Assembly: GCA_022376465.1 (NCBI GenBank)
Contig: JACDTU010000007.1
Span: forward strand, 744,001 to 808,000
Reading direction: 5' to 3'
Source: Cubamyces lactineus
Taxonomy: Eukaryota; Basidiomycota; Agaricomycetes; Polyporales; Polyporaceae
DNA: 64,000 nt
The first letter of the stretch is position 1. The number at the start of each line of letters is the position of its first letter. The translations under genes were made by a program, and so were the position numbers. A model generated the notes under the pieces. That model made no database searches. It was not told the origin of the DNA and saw nothing but the letters and a program-made list of their open reading frames with translations. Below are positions 1 to 12,237 of the stretch, one piece after another.

Positions 1-595
1 ACCACGAGATGGGGAAGCCGGAGTTGGCGTTGGGGTAGGAAGGTGCTGCACAGTACGTATTTGAAGGTGCTGCCGAAGCCATGAAGAGCCCCTGCATGGC
101 ACTGTAAGGGACAAGAGGCACGAAATCATTGTTGGGGACCGGCATGGAGGAGATGGGTGTGTGTGGCAAAGAGTTCTCTGAGTCGGTCGACGCAGTTGAA
201 GACATGGAATCCTGGCGTTTGACGCGCTTCGGCGCTGCGCGTTGTTTGCGTCGCTGAGCATTCCTTGCAGCGTACGCCGCTTCGCGCTCCTTAGCCTTCT
301 CGGCCTTCGTCCGAGGGTGGTACTTGTACCCTGGGTATTTCGCGGCGTGTGCGGCCTTCTCTTCCTCAGCTTGCTTTTCGAAGAGACTGGTAACCTCTAT
401 GGGTTCCTGTCTCCAGAGTTTTCCGATGATCTTCGACGCCTCGCCCATCATGAGCGCAGGGCGACCTGCGGCCTCCCGCAGGCCCTGTAGCTCTTGCAGC
501 TTGAATGAACGGTAGATGAGGAAGGAGTTCCGAGGCCTGGGTGGTTTAGTCGTGGTCTGAGTGACGGCCGACTCCAAGATGAGGGATGACTCCAT
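1..595 (-). CDS. HMG-box transcription factor (MATA-type), C-terminus beyond window
   Basis: Sequence-specific DNA-binding regulator, presumably nuclear. The reading frame is open without introns from the ATG at 595-593 (minus strand) to the window edge, giving about 198 visible residues. The HMG box spans roughly residues 18-93. It opens with PPRPRNSFLIYR, carries the core Trp in IIGKLWRQEP, and closes with the fungal signature KYPGYKYHPRTK, which is typical of mating-type/MATA HMG proteins. A basic, Ala/Arg-rich stretch and then a Ser/Pro/Asn-rich, probably disordered region follow. It is transcribed divergently from a second HMG-box gene 2.8 kb away. A TATA-like element lies about 136 bp upstream of the ATG. 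The family assignment is firm; whether it acts in mating, fruiting or another programme cannot be read from the sequence. Confidence 0.88.
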   Translation of the reverse strand, partial: MESSLILESAVTQTTTKPPRPRNSFLIYRSFKLQELQGLREAAGRPALMMGEASKIIGKLWRQEPIEVTSLFEKQAEEEKAAHAAKYPGYKYHPRTKAEKAKEREAAYAARNAQRRKQRAAPKRVKRQDSMSSTASTDSENSLPHTPISSMPVPNNDFVPLVPYSAMQGLFMASAAPSNTYCAAPSYPNANSGFPISW

Positions 596-730
596 TGAGT
601 ACGTTAGGAGAGGTGAGTGATGGAAACGCAAAAGGTGGAAAGGGTGAGCTGAGGCTAAGGGAGCAGCGGAACAACAGATCCAAAGGAGCAGTAGGAGGAG
701 GAGAGGGGGTACGAGGTGGGTATTGCAGGT

Positions 731-740
731 ATTATAAGCT
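731..740 (-). promoter_or_regulatory. TATA-like element of the left HMG-box gene
   Basis: On the minus strand this reads AGCTTATAAT, about 136 bp upstream of the ATG at 595. That spacing suits a core promoter in this genome, where other genes have TATA boxes 90-220 bp before the start. Confidence 0.4.
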
Positions 741-3205
741 ATGCGAGCGGGTCCATCGACATCGTTTTCCATGTCCGACTTGGCCACAATACGGGCTCGG
801 CCACAGCCTAGTCGACGCTTTGCCTCTCCATGGCTTCTCCACTCCTTTGTCCCCGAATACGTGCTGCAGCTTCATCATGGCTTGATGTTCTCGGAGTCCA
901 AGAGTTTGAGCGCGTAGCACAGCATAGAGCAATCCACCACTTCACAGTGACAGTGGAGAGGGTAGAAGTACAAAAGGGCTCAGCCGTGGTCTGGCTAGGG
1001 CCGTTCGTAGAATGCTTATCGAGATTCAGCGCTCGGTTGCGAATTCCCCGGCTTCTCCCCTGCTAAGCGCCTTGAGGTCTCTCCTTCGCTCCTTCGCGCG
1101 AGCCTACACAGTCCCTACGCTGGCACGCAGTTGCCTTGCATTCGAGTAAACCGGTATGATCAGCTATTGAGTTATGCAACCAAAGCAACTAACAATTGGC
1201 AGCTGCAACAGCGCACTGTCTCATGTACCCACGCTTGGTTGCAATTCTGACTCCAAGTTCAGACGCCCACTAGTTTTCCTCCAAGTTCCTTCTTTACTAA
1301 CGACAGTGGTCGTCGTTGTTAGTGAGCCATCTTTTCCCAATTTTGAAAGCGCATATATGTTACCAGCCAAAGAAAAAATTGTCAATCTTCTGCAAGTTCC
1401 AACGCGGCTCTTATGTGATAGCACTGCCGCCGACCTCGGGGCGCAGCTTGCATAGCCATGGCCTGCAAGCCCAAGCGTTAAGGTCCGAGTCAAAGCTCCT
1501 GTACAAAGGAGTAAGTCGTGTGACGTTCTAGGAAGGTGAGCCGGATCAGTTAGCAACTTGGAAAGCCCGGCAACGTCACACAGCAGAGTTCCCTTCGACC
1601 TTTCCCCCAATGTAGGGTGCTGCGGTCCCCTGAATCGCGTATTTTGGAGGTCTGTGCACGACTAGTACGAGGTATAACCCAAGGAGTGCTTTTTCTGTGA
1701 TTTACCTTTTTGTAGGACTATTATGGCCTAGGAGGAACCGACAGATCGGGCAGTCCTCTGTATGCTGAACCCCGACGCCAAATGCCATAAACAGCCTGAG
1801 GTACTGCTGAGGCTACGGCAACCCACCCATCATGGCCGTCGATGCGGAGAATTGTTTGCGGGCGGTACTAAACGTGGTTAGCCACATTACTCAGGAGACT
1901 GGCCGAGGGCTGGGGCCATCGGTGGACCATGGGAGGTCGGGCGGACGCTCTAAGGACACCGTCGGCTTGCCTCGTGTTGAGTTGCCGGAACATACCCTTG
2001 CCCCGAGTCAATGTCCTGACATCTGACCCAGTCCTCCGTGCCAGACGTAGAAAACTGAGTTGTTGCTCTCGACTAGGAATCATCAGGGAATCGTCCGCTG
2101 ATAGCTGTCCCACCTTGCGCCTCACGATCGTCACGCACCCTGGCTTGGTCCTGATCGGCAATTCGTAGAAAGCTGCAATCCAAGGCACATAGGCAGCATA
2201 TAAAAATAACTTAATTAGCTTTTTAGGAGTAGCTAGGGCCTAAGTGCCCGAGCTATTCTGGGCATAGATATTCTGGGGATGATCCCGACCAAGTCCGTGT
2301 ACCCAAATCTTTGACCGCCCAGTTTATAGCAATGCAGATTATCGCATCAGTGCACGCTTTTGAGCCATTTAGATTAAGAGCAGTGTAGCCGTCTACACCC
2401 TTTGATTTATTAAGTAAGGAAAATGTTAGGGGAGGAAAGACTGTACCTGCCATATAGACTTCGACTGGGCCCGGGGCGACCGTTTGCGTGTGTGAGGGAA
2501 CTTCACTGCGTAGTGCATGTAATCCATCGTGTAAGCTACTTGAATGTGTAGAGGATATATATCACAAATGTTCTGCTGCCTAAAAGCACACGGCACGAGT
2601 ATCTGCGGAGTATTACTTTGTCTGCAGGGTTTTTTTGAAGGCAACGAGTCGAGCCGCTGTAAGTTGAACCGGGATCTCTTGTGAGCCTGGTGTAAGACAC
2701 TATAGTTTTGTAAATATGTTACAGCAATTCTATATCTTGAGGATGTACGACCGATTCGTATTATATGAGTGGAAGGATACCTGGGTCCTGGGGAATCTCG
2801 AGCAAGGCCTGGGTTTACGTCCCATCAACGAACCGTCCATATATGGCAGGGATACTGCCATTTTGGGTACGCAGACAAAGCAAGTGGAGCGGTACGAGTC
2901 TGCACTGCAACGGGCGCTAGTCGTGTCGACGGGACGAACTAGACACTCCTCTCGTAGTGCAAGCGTTCTTGCCTATGGGATTTGAGTTTTAAGTGATTTA
3001 ATGATTCTCACTACTGTTCTTACTGTCGTCGATTTATGGAATCCGTCTAACCGCGCAAGTCTGTCAAGAAGATGGGAGTAGGAAGGAGTAGGACCCCGAA
3101 GTTGGGCGTCTGTCCCTGGTGTACAAATAAAACCACACAGAATCTCGATCGATTTCCGTTCTGGGACGAAATGCGCCTACGGCCTAAGTTGAACTGGCGG
3201 GCGCG

Positions 3206-3213
3206 TATAAGTA
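3206..3213 (+). promoter_or_regulatory. TATA box of the second HMG-box gene
   Basis: TATAAGTA lies about 155 bp before the ATG at 3369. A pyrimidine-rich leader (3215-3360, runs of CTCC/TTCC) follows, typical of highly expressed basidiomycete genes. Confidence 0.5.
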
Positions 3214-3368
3214 TCTCTCACTCCTTGACGTCGACCACCTTCCCCCGTCCTCGCCGTGTCCTCCGCTCTCCGCCCATCCTTTTCTCCTCCTTTCTACCCG
3301 CCGACTCTGCTGGCACCCTTCTGCGCGTCTTCCATCCCTCAACAGCGCGTCGCTGCGATTCCCTGACG

Positions 3369-5450
3369 ATGGCACCTACGCGCAATAATCGAAAGTCAAG
3401 GAAAGAGGCTAAAGAGGCCCAAGAAGCCCCGGAGCCAACAGAGGTCAAGGAGACTCAAGAAGTTCAGCAGAATGGACAACCTCAGGCCGCTGCGGAAACT
3501 GCAGAAGCCCCGGTACTCAAGAAGAGGAAAAAAGTTCCTCGTCCTCCGAACGCTTGGATCCTGTATCGCAAAGCACGTCTCCTCCAGATGCGGACCGAAC
3601 CCGAGTCTACAAGCGACGCTCCTGCAAGACAGTCGGACATCTCTATCTACCTTGCCAAGATGTGGAAACAGGAAGATCCCGCGGTCCGCAACAAGTACGA
3701 GAAAGAGGCCGAGATAGCCAAGGCGAAGCATAAGGAGAAGTACCCGGACTACAAGTATCGTCCTATGTCGAAGGAGCAGAAGGCGAAAGAGCGTGCCGAG
3801 CAAGCAGCTGCGGCTAAGAAGGCTAAGCAGGAGGCGAAGGCTGCTGCGAAGACGTCGGGTCGCAAGGCGTCGTCTAGTCGTAATGGTGCGGGTGCTTCCA
3901 CCTCCCCCGGTGAGACGTCCGCTGTGAGACTGGAGGATCTCGAGCCTGTTCCTCGTGGATCCGGCCCTTCCCCTCCTATCGACTCAGATGACGACCTCTC
4001 CTGGTCGTCCTCTACTCCCTCGATACCCTCCGAAGGCGAGGCTCCTCCGTCCCAAACTCCCTTTCCTGCCGATACGACTGCTTCGATCACGAATGTCATC
4101 TATGCTCCCGACCCTACCTATGCTCTCAGCTTCTTCCCTCCCGAAGTGGGCTCAGTACAGACAACTATCTCCTCCCTTCCGAACTCGTCTACCCCCAGTG
4201 ATTCGCCACCATCCTATTCAGAGGCCGAGAACTGGCAAAACACGCAAACAGACATCACCGCTCAATCGCAAGGCTGGAACATCACTCACCCTCATGCGCC
4301 AATGCTACTGCCTGGTGGAGATGCGATGGTGCGTCTATACTGTTCATGCTATTGCTCCTAATGATGAAACGTCGTGCAGCAGGGAATCGACTTCGACATG
4401 CCCGAGCTGCAATCCGGGGAACAGGCGCAGCAATGGCTCGCGCAGTGGCAGTCAATGGTCGATCCTTCGGCCTCTGGCTCCTCGTGTATGCCGGGTTTGC
4501 CCCCGGAAGAGGTCAGTCTGACCGCGCTGACTCCTCCTGCGACAGTGCAAGGCCAGCCGAACTCTCAGGAGTTGTTCAACGAGAACGACTTCTTAGGGCC
4601 TGGACTGAACATGGCCGAGTTTTATGAGGACGTCGAGGACGTAGGCCACGCAGCGGCGCGCATCTCGGGGGATGCGGCCGCCGTGGTCAACGGAACCGGC
4701 CCGCTCTCCTTTGAAGAAGTTGTAGCGTTTATTGATCAGAACCCTCAGGTCACTGAACGCAGCATGGACCCCTCGTACGCGCTCCTGGCCGCTGAGGCGG
4801 CCAACGCGTATCCCCACCGTGTCTACAACTACTTCCCTGAGCCTTACACCCTTGACCCCCCGCCGGCTCCGCCTTACCCCGGTGAGATTGCGGTCGAGGC
4901 CCCATCGTCCTTCCCTGAGGCCGTTGCCCCGGCCCAGACTATCGCACCTTCGCAAACGATGCTGTCTTCCGCGTCTGCTGGGCCGTCGCAGACGGTTACT
5001 TCGCCCTTCTCTGAGGCTACGTCCCCTACATATGCCCCGTCCCCTTCTGTTGCTCCCTCGCAGAGCATGGATGCGTCACAGGCGATGGTCGATTGGTTCC
5101 ACTCTCCAATGCTGTCCTTCCTGCAGGGGCCGCTGACTTCTCCACCGCCTTCCACGGCGGCCTCGACGCCCGCGCCAGGCTCTGCAATGGTTCCAGAGTT
5201 CTCTCTTCCTCAGGATGCCCACTCCGCAGGCGCCTTCTTCCAATTCCAGCAGGTCGTAGCCGCTCCCGAGCTTCAGCAGGTGGTTCCTATCCCCGAACCA
5301 ATTGAGAGCGCGAGTGCACCTCAACCATCGCGCCGTTACGTTCCTCCATCGGGTGCTGGTCTCACTGCTCGTCGTCGTGTTGGCCAGCGGTACACAGCTC
5401 CGCCGGCGCGTCTGGGCGCGGACCCGTCCGAAGCCTCCGGATCTGCTTAA
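3369..5450 (+). CDS. HMG-box transcription factor (MATA-type)
   Basis: Nuclear DNA-binding regulator of 676 residues. Exons are 3369-4328 and 4380-5450. The 51-nt intron has a GTGCGT donor and a TGCAG acceptor, and the frame is kept. The frame is open upstream of 3369, but the ATG at 3369 follows the TATA box and CT-rich leader and begins a basic, Glu-rich N-terminus, so it was chosen as start. The HMG box spans about residues 56-134: VPRPPNAWILYRKAR, Trp in LAKMWKQED, and KYPDYKYRPMSKEQ at the end. Lys/Ala-rich basic residues follow, probably a nuclear localisation segment. The remainder is Ser/Pro/Gln-rich and looks like a transactivation region. It is divergent from another MATA-type HMG gene at the left edge. 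The biological process it controls is unknown. Confidence 0.9.
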
Positions 5451-7942
5451 ACTAATCGTGATGTGTGGTCCCGCACGCCACACGCAATTGGTGATCTCGC
5501 TATTTCGTGAGTTGGTTTCCTTCAAATATAACATCAGTTCGTGCGACTGAAGTTTGCAGGTCGCCAGTCTCTGCTTCATCGTTGTCAGTCCTCGCTGTAA
5601 CTGCTCTTTCCAAGGTTGCTCTATTCCTCCAACTCTACTTCGCATCACCATCGCTGCTCGCCTTCAACGGAACATCCGGCAACCGGACGCATCTATCGCT
5701 GTATTTATCGCTATCGTTATCGTCGTCTACCGTTCGTCGCCCTCGCATCTCGCAACTCGCATATCTCGCGTCAACACCGCTCGCATCTATACGTCACGAA
5801 CAAGTACGACAAGTAACGATCTACCTCGCACCCCCTTACATCCCTTACATTATCGAATGTCTCGCGGCTCGTCTCCCATCATGCTCTCGCGTTTCGCACC
5901 ATTTCTTGTTCGTTCCGTTGTGTATAGTTATTCTCGTTCCCCCTATGTTCTTGCTCTCTTCCCCTCCTCAGCGTTCTCGAAGAACGCTCTCCCCAAACTC
6001 CAGTTCTCAATACCTCTACAATCCGTTCGTCGTCTGTCCTCAACACCATTTCATTTCGCTATCCAAAACATTCTATCGTGTTTATACTCGTTACAGTTCC
6101 CCTCGTCGTCTCCCTTTGCTTGAACTCTTCTACCCCTCTCACCTCTTCCAATCACCTCCATCCCCCATCAACCCACATATCCAACCCCAACCGTCCCAGA
6201 ACCGTTTCTATTCGTGCTTTCTCGTCTCTGCTCGGACTCGTTATAGTTTTCGTCGTGCATGCAGTCTTCGCTAGCATCGCCCTGCTTAGTCTCCTGCACA
6301 TCCGTCGTCTTGTACATTGCTATCTGCCCTTGCTCGTTCTCGTGAATGAAATGAAATTGTAACATTGTAGCCCGCGGTGCGCGTCCTACTGTAGGTAGCC
6401 CCGGTGCGTACAAGGTATGTATTTATGAACTTCCGACGCCTCTATAGCCCTGCTACTTGTCTATCTGACAGAGATATCTTTTAGCTGCGGCTTTAGCCAT
6501 GGGGCGCCTAACGCACAAGGAGTGCCAGAGGTCCGACCCGCGACACGATCGCCCGATCTACTCGACGCGAACACGGTCCACGGAAGCATTTTCGACGCGC
6601 GTATCACGTGCGCCACGTGGACCGTGTCAACTCCGCTCGCCCATTGTCCGCCCAAAAGAGAGCAGAGGGCAGCTATTGTCCGCCCGAGGGAGCACCGCAG
6701 TGCCTCGCCGTCCGCGCGCCCGTCCCTCGTGCACGGGCCTCCGAACGCTGCGCGCGACGATGGCGAGGGGTTCTTGCGGGCCTCGTGTTCGACTGGTGGC
6801 TTTGCCGCTCCCGCCGACGCTCAGGGCCGTCAGACTGAGCGTGCTCGCGAAGACTCTGAGGTGCGTGTGGGGTTGTCGTATTCGCTTTTCGTGCACTTGG
6901 ATTGGGTTCCGACGGGGAGGGCGTACACTGGATAGCTCGGCGCTCGGACGGGGTACGCTTCCATTTCTCCCTGTCCTTGTTCTCTATTAGGTGGATGCGA
7001 TCGAGGAGAGTCTGCGCGACGTGGCAGAGAGCTGGACGCTTCGTATCCCATCTTACAGTGTACCGGGAAGACGACATTCGCTTGGTATGTGAATATAGTG
7101 TAACTATCGGACCTTGACTGAGACAGCACCCCTACGACACCCCTTCGTCCAACAAGAGCCTGCGATAGGCCTTGCTCGAGCCCACCAGCGCCGCTTACTG
7201 GTATCACCCTCGGTTCAATGCTGACTATGATCATCCCGCTCCGTAACAAGGATGGCATCCCGGAAATCCACCGTCTTTACACAGCAGCGAGTTTGCGCCA
7301 GGATATAGGCCTGACCACTCTCTGCGCGGTATGGTAGAGGATCCCATCACTAGTGAGAGCCGAATCTGCACGCTTTCCAGAAGTCATCCGCCTCGCGATT
7401 GCGCATCCGTACTGGCTAGGAACCGTACTGCAGTCTGCCTTCCCCCGGCCAAGATGCCTAGGCGAGTCTTCATGTTTACCAATCGTATGACCTAAACCTG
7501 TACTCCTGTACCGCCAGCCTCGGCTCCCACCCGATTTTTTTGTCTACGGGGCCTCGTCGTGGATGCTGAGCCTGCCATAGCGACAACTACTGACACCGCC
7601 CTCTTCGCAGCTTCGAGGGCTCAAGGGGCTCCGTGGGTGTTCCGCGGGACACAACACCGAAGACGCAACTTGTATTCGCAAGATATAGAACATTGATGAC
7701 GGGTCACGGCCGGCTCGCCGACTCGGTAAGCGCCAATCAAGTCGTCGGCATACGACTAGAATTCCACGAGATCCCTCCACGTGCTACAAAGCATACAATG
7801 AATGCCTCTCTGCGCTTCATCGAGGCTGCCTTGACCTCAGGGTCCCGAGGAATCGCGCCCGCGATCTTGTCTCACAATATTGCAGCGTGACGGTTCACGT
7901 ACATACAACAGGCAAAAGATTTCGAACGCGCTTGCACCCTAC
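5451..7942. other. Intergenic; pyrimidine-rich tract then unassigned sequence
   Basis: From about 5560 to 6310 the plus strand is strongly C/T-rich (TCTCGC, CCTC, TTCTC runs). It gives long Ser/Leu/Arg-rich open frames in more than one phase, a compositional artefact; it is probably the 3' untranslated tail of the HMG gene. From 6500 to 7940 I see G/C-rich sequence with overlapping frames on both strands and no splice-consistent gene. Confidence 0.45.
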
Positions 7943-10024
7943 TCATAGCGCCTCTCCGACCGCGACCGCGATCTCTGGGTCCGCGCGCATCTCCCTCAGC
8001 TCATACTGCCACATCTCCGCGTCTAGATCCGGCGTAACGTACACCGCGCGTGGGTCCTCGTCCTCCTTCCCTGCAGCGCTCGCCCCTCGCGACGCGACCT
8101 GCCTGAGCACCTCGGATGAGGTCGTCGCGATCGAGATACGGATCGGGCTCGGCGCACCACGGTCCGGCCGCGCCTTGACGATTCCTGCATGTCCCTGCCC
8201 CGGCGCGGGGCGTAGTGTGCTGCTCGGGCTCGCGCAGAGCTCGCGAAGGGTCGACTGCGAGCAGGAGTCGTAGAGGGGCGGGAGCGGAACGGGGACGTCG
8301 AGCATGTTCGGGGTGTTTGCACCTGTCGCCGGGATGTCGCGGATGTTGAAGAGGAGGGAGTCGCTCGTGCCGGTGTAGTACGCGCGCCGGATGTTGAGCA
8401 GGAGCCGTGTGCAGTTCGTGATGCTCAGTGCGAGCGCGAAGCTGACTGGAATCTGGTAAAGACTGATCTAAACCGTCGCGTGGTGTGGACTAAGAACTCC
8501 TTGTAGTGCCATGCCATGGAAAAAAGAACGTACGGAACTGCTGAGCCAGATGGCAGCACACGACAAGTAGGTCCCGAAGATCCTAACGTGCGGTGATATG
8601 AGATATAGCCTCGACAGCACTTCCAAGGCGCGGTGAGTGGTTCCATGCACAACTGAAGTACTCACGCTAAGAAATTCAATAAGGAGTGTCGGTAGACCAT
8701 GTCTAGCAGGCTATCGTGGTCTGAGAACTTGCGGCTACAGCAAAGTGTCGGCCTGCATCCCCTCCAGAGGAACAGGAGGAGTAAGAGGGTATCGTAGGCC
8801 AGGATTGGTATCCAGAGCATTTGGAAAATCTTCGGTGGCTGTTCCATGATGCAGTACTCGACATCACCCAGGAAGCCGGACACATGCGCTATGGAGGTGT
8901 ATCAGAGGTCGCAGTAAGAACACCTGACACGAACGGCTGTGCGGCCTCAACTGACCTTCGAAGTTCTCAAAAGAGAATGTGAGGATGGTGAGGACGCTAG
9001 CCACCTCCACCGCATAGAAGGCGCTCATGACGAGCAGAATGACCCGATTCTTGTTGTACACGACGTGGATCCAGAGTAGCAGGACGGCTAAGGCACAAAT
9101 TGACCAGCTGAACAGCGAAGCGAAGCGTGCCACGGCTGAGACGACTCACCTTCCGAGGTGAACAAGACAGCACAGTACCCCCAGGTTTCCCAGTAGAACC
9201 AGAACGAGCAGCTTCAATGGACATCGCGAGAAGACGTCTTAGGAAGATATTCGGCATGATGTGTTCTCATGCTCACAACTACCGCATATCAGCATCAGCG
9301 GTCATACACACGCTTCAACGCTTCCCTTCCATACCCACTTGGTCGTTAATTTCGCGTGCATTCAGAGCTGCCGAGGGAGAGAGAACGCGGATGGTGTCAG
9401 TTTCACGCCCAAAGCGGGGAATATGGCACGTCGATCCGATGCTGACCGTATACTTGCAATCTATGTACCCCCCGGGCGCGGCGATCAGCACCGTCAGTTA
9501 AAGTGGGTGTGAAACGGCGGCCGCTGTCAACGCACATTACACACAGGAGCCCAAAGTAGCGATGCTGACAGGGAAGACGGGTTAAGGGGAGATTGGACGG
9601 CGCTTCCCTGCGGCAGAAGTGCGAGAGCGGCGAGGACTTACCCAGAGAAAGGCAAACTTGATGACGGACCACCGCTTTTTCTGCGTCGTTTCATTTAGTG
9701 GATCCGTGGAGATTGTGTTATGGCAGACGGAGACCCACCCAGATCAGCTCGACCTCGCGTTCTATACATACAACTGCCGCCGAGCCACAACGTGAGCTTC
9801 GGAATCGCGCTGCATGCAATCGGGGGCACTCACTATAATCATATATCACGATCGTTGCAGTGACAACTGGTCGCCGCACGGACCTCTGGTTAGTACTGAA
9901 AACATTTCCCCATACTGGCCACGCGAAGTTACTGACATGAAACCAATTGCGTGTAGCGGATGTCCCTCACGCTCACAACCAAGTCGGCATGGAACTGTGG
10001 AGACAGGGGGGATGAAGGATCCAT
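7943..10024 (-). CDS. DUF6533-domain multi-pass membrane protein
   Basis: Basidiomycete-specific integral membrane family of unknown function. Exons with closing phases are 10024-9937, 9866-9834, 9773-9739 and 9680-9642, then one starting at 9564. The assembled N-terminal part shows IVIYDY, then the hallmark EREVELIW, then KKRWSVIKFAFLWHRYFGLL. Further exons are about 9211-9150 (aromatic CSFWFYWETWGY), 9087-8956, 8888-8666 (LLLLLFLW), 8582-8534 and 8452-7943. The last encodes NCTRLLLNIRRAYY and a soluble Ser/Pro-rich tail. About seven hydrophobic segments are expected. The stretch between 9541 and 9212 is unresolved: it should hold the FTPTLTD-like loop and at least one junction. A CCTTATAAGG element lies about 130 bp before the start. 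The family is well supported by conserved motifs; the exact middle model is not. Confidence 0.8.
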
Positions 10025-12237
10025 ATTCCAGAGGAGCACGCGAGAGCAAAGAGCGACGGGTGTAGAAGGAGCGGATGGCGGACAGGGAGCGCGAGCCACA
10101 GCACGGTGGGTGGGGCGTGACAGGCGGGGGAATGCCTCGCGCGCGCGGCGTGGGCCTTATAAGGCTCAGTCGCAGGGTCTCTTCAGCGAAGCACCGTAGC
10201 AGGTGGGGGTGTGTTCTTGCCTAGGAAATCGTATGGCGCTGCGGCGGCCACGCGCTCCTTCGAATTCAGCTGCTTCCGTAAGAGAACAGCTCCGTATCGG
10301 GGGAGACGGGGATGTTCCACCCAGACCACAAAACGCAGCCAACGAGAAGCTCTCCGTGACGACTGTTTCTACTCAACCAGAGCTATATGAATAGGGCAGT
10401 ATGACAGACATCACTAGCAATCCATACGATCACGCACCTTAGAGGCATCTTGGCGGGAACTCGCGGGGTGACATGAAGGTGGAGACTGTATAAAGTTCGG
10501 ATTCAGGTAAGCATAGAGAAACACGTTTACTCACGGCCGCACTATCCAAGTTGGTACTCTTACCGAACACGACGATGCCACAACGTAATCGGGTGCACAT
10601 TGTCGGAAAAACGCGACAGCTCAATGGATGAGCATCTGTATGCGGTACACAGACTGCCGATTTCGCTGCACTGACGTCGTGACCAACAGTCTTCGCGCGG
10701 GGCCGCCAGGTGGGCCTGCCAAGGAGGTCTGATATGCCACAAAGAGCGTCTTCCAGCATAATGAGAGAGTACGGGAGGTTCCAAGTCCATCTTTTGTGGT
10801 CAACTCCACCCCTGGCCATGGGCTCCGTATGAATGTCAGTGATGGAAGCGAGAGCTTGAGGCAATCCGCGGATTCGCCGCCATCCCTGTATAGTCACCGG
10901 TGCTAGGAAATACCCCTTTGCGTTAGTATCCGATCAAGTAGCGCCAAGACAACAAAATCGGGGAGCAAGGGAGGAGATGAGGGGTCTAATTCGCCTGTGG
11001 AAAATGTGCTATTCTGGGGGAAGCTATGCTCCGTTAGAAGCCCTTGCACCTACTGGCTGGCGTGGTTTGACATGGCCATCGTCGCAACCACATTATCAAG
11101 ACATTCCATCAAGAAGCTGGCATGTCGTGGAGCTTGAAGAGATCAAGGGAAGCGCCGATTGAGACCGTACCGTGATAAATGGAATATGGTGAACCTGGCA
11201 GGTATCAGTCTAGAGGGTAAGCCTATATAATATTCTTGAGGTACATTTACAACTTGAAGCACATCGCTGCTCGAGGCGTTCAATGCATCATTTTCCCATG
11301 CACACGCACAAGTCGTGAGACAAAACTTACTGGCTTGCTGGACACGCAGCTCACGAACTTCCCGGCACCATACCACTATTCTCAACCAGCATAACATGAG
11401 CTATATGTTTCCGCATACGAGCTATCACTCACTTCGAACTATCTAAGCCGATACGACTGGCGGCGGACGATACATGTTGGCGAGAGGGAAGCATAGTGAG
11501 AAAATAAGCGCCTACTAACCCCGGGCCGTGGAGTGCTCAGCAGCTAACAGATTGATATCAGTATATACTCAGCCGCAATCCGTTGAACAACTGAGGACTC
11601 CTGCTGGAGGAACCCATTTTCCGCAGGCTCTGTCGTTCAGGAGCTTTAAAGCGACGCGACGCGTCTGTCCCCAAGCACGTGTAAGTCACGAGACCTGTGT
11701 ATACCACAGTGCACTGACGCTCGTCGTAGCACGCCGGGAGTAGCATCACAGCTCTCTCAGTAAATATATGCTTTGACAACTTTTCAGAATAAGTAGGACG
11801 CCATTGAGACTGAGTACATCATACCGAAAACTGAACTTGTGTTGCCTCACAGGAGTTCGACGGGCCGCGTGATGGTCAGCATATTCCGGAGTATGGCGAA
11901 GCCAGTGCATTGGTACAAGCACAATCAAACTTACCACGGATACTCTGTAATGCAATATGCTTCGCATGCGTATGCTGTTCGGGGAATACTGACTTTCGGC
12001 GACGTGAGTATTCTTGTTGAGAAACGAGTACTATCCGGTTAATCTTCAATACTTGCCTATTTGGGTGTCAATGATTCCGGTTGATCCCGAGACCCGGGTG
12101 CCCAAGACTCTGACTCTCAGCTCTTGTCGTACGGGTTGAGAGTGCTCGAACGATCCTTCACATCGAGTCCACGCAGCATCTGGCGCAGCGAGAAATCAAT
12201 CAACAGTGACTGGTTTGAACAAGGCATTTCAGAAAAC
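10025..12237. other. Intergenic, 2.2 kb, no assignable gene
   Basis: Apart from the promoter palindrome I see only exon-like fragments on the minus strand, for example near 11970-11750 and 11400-11150, with plausible GTAAGT donors. They do not assemble into a protein I recognise. They could be relics of a degraded gene. Confidence 0.35.
10155..10164 (-). promoter_or_regulatory. CCTTATAAGG TATA/CArG-type palindrome
   Basis: This perfect 10-bp palindrome lies 131 bp upstream of the DUF6533 gene start. It fits both a TATA element and the CC(A/T)6GG box bound by SRF-type MADS proteins. The same decamer stands before the dsRNA-binding protein gene (31896-31905). Confidence 0.45.

Larger units (their letters stand above)
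596..3368. other. 2.8 kb intergenic region between divergent HMG genes
   Basis: No gene is supported here. The short frames have no exon/intron logic and no recognisable motif. The stretch 2190-2240 is A/T-rich. Both flanking genes read outward, so the region presumably carries both promoters. Confidence 0.5.

Noticed and set aside
2655..2690. tRNA-like B-box (minus strand CCCGGTTCAACT)
   Set aside because: The flanking T-stem does not pair and no A-box or cloverleaf can be drawn around it.
5507..6274. 255-codon plus-strand open frame
   Set aside because: Ser/Leu/Arg/Pro-rich translation of a C/T-biased tract, with equally long frames in another phase. No domain, no splice structure.
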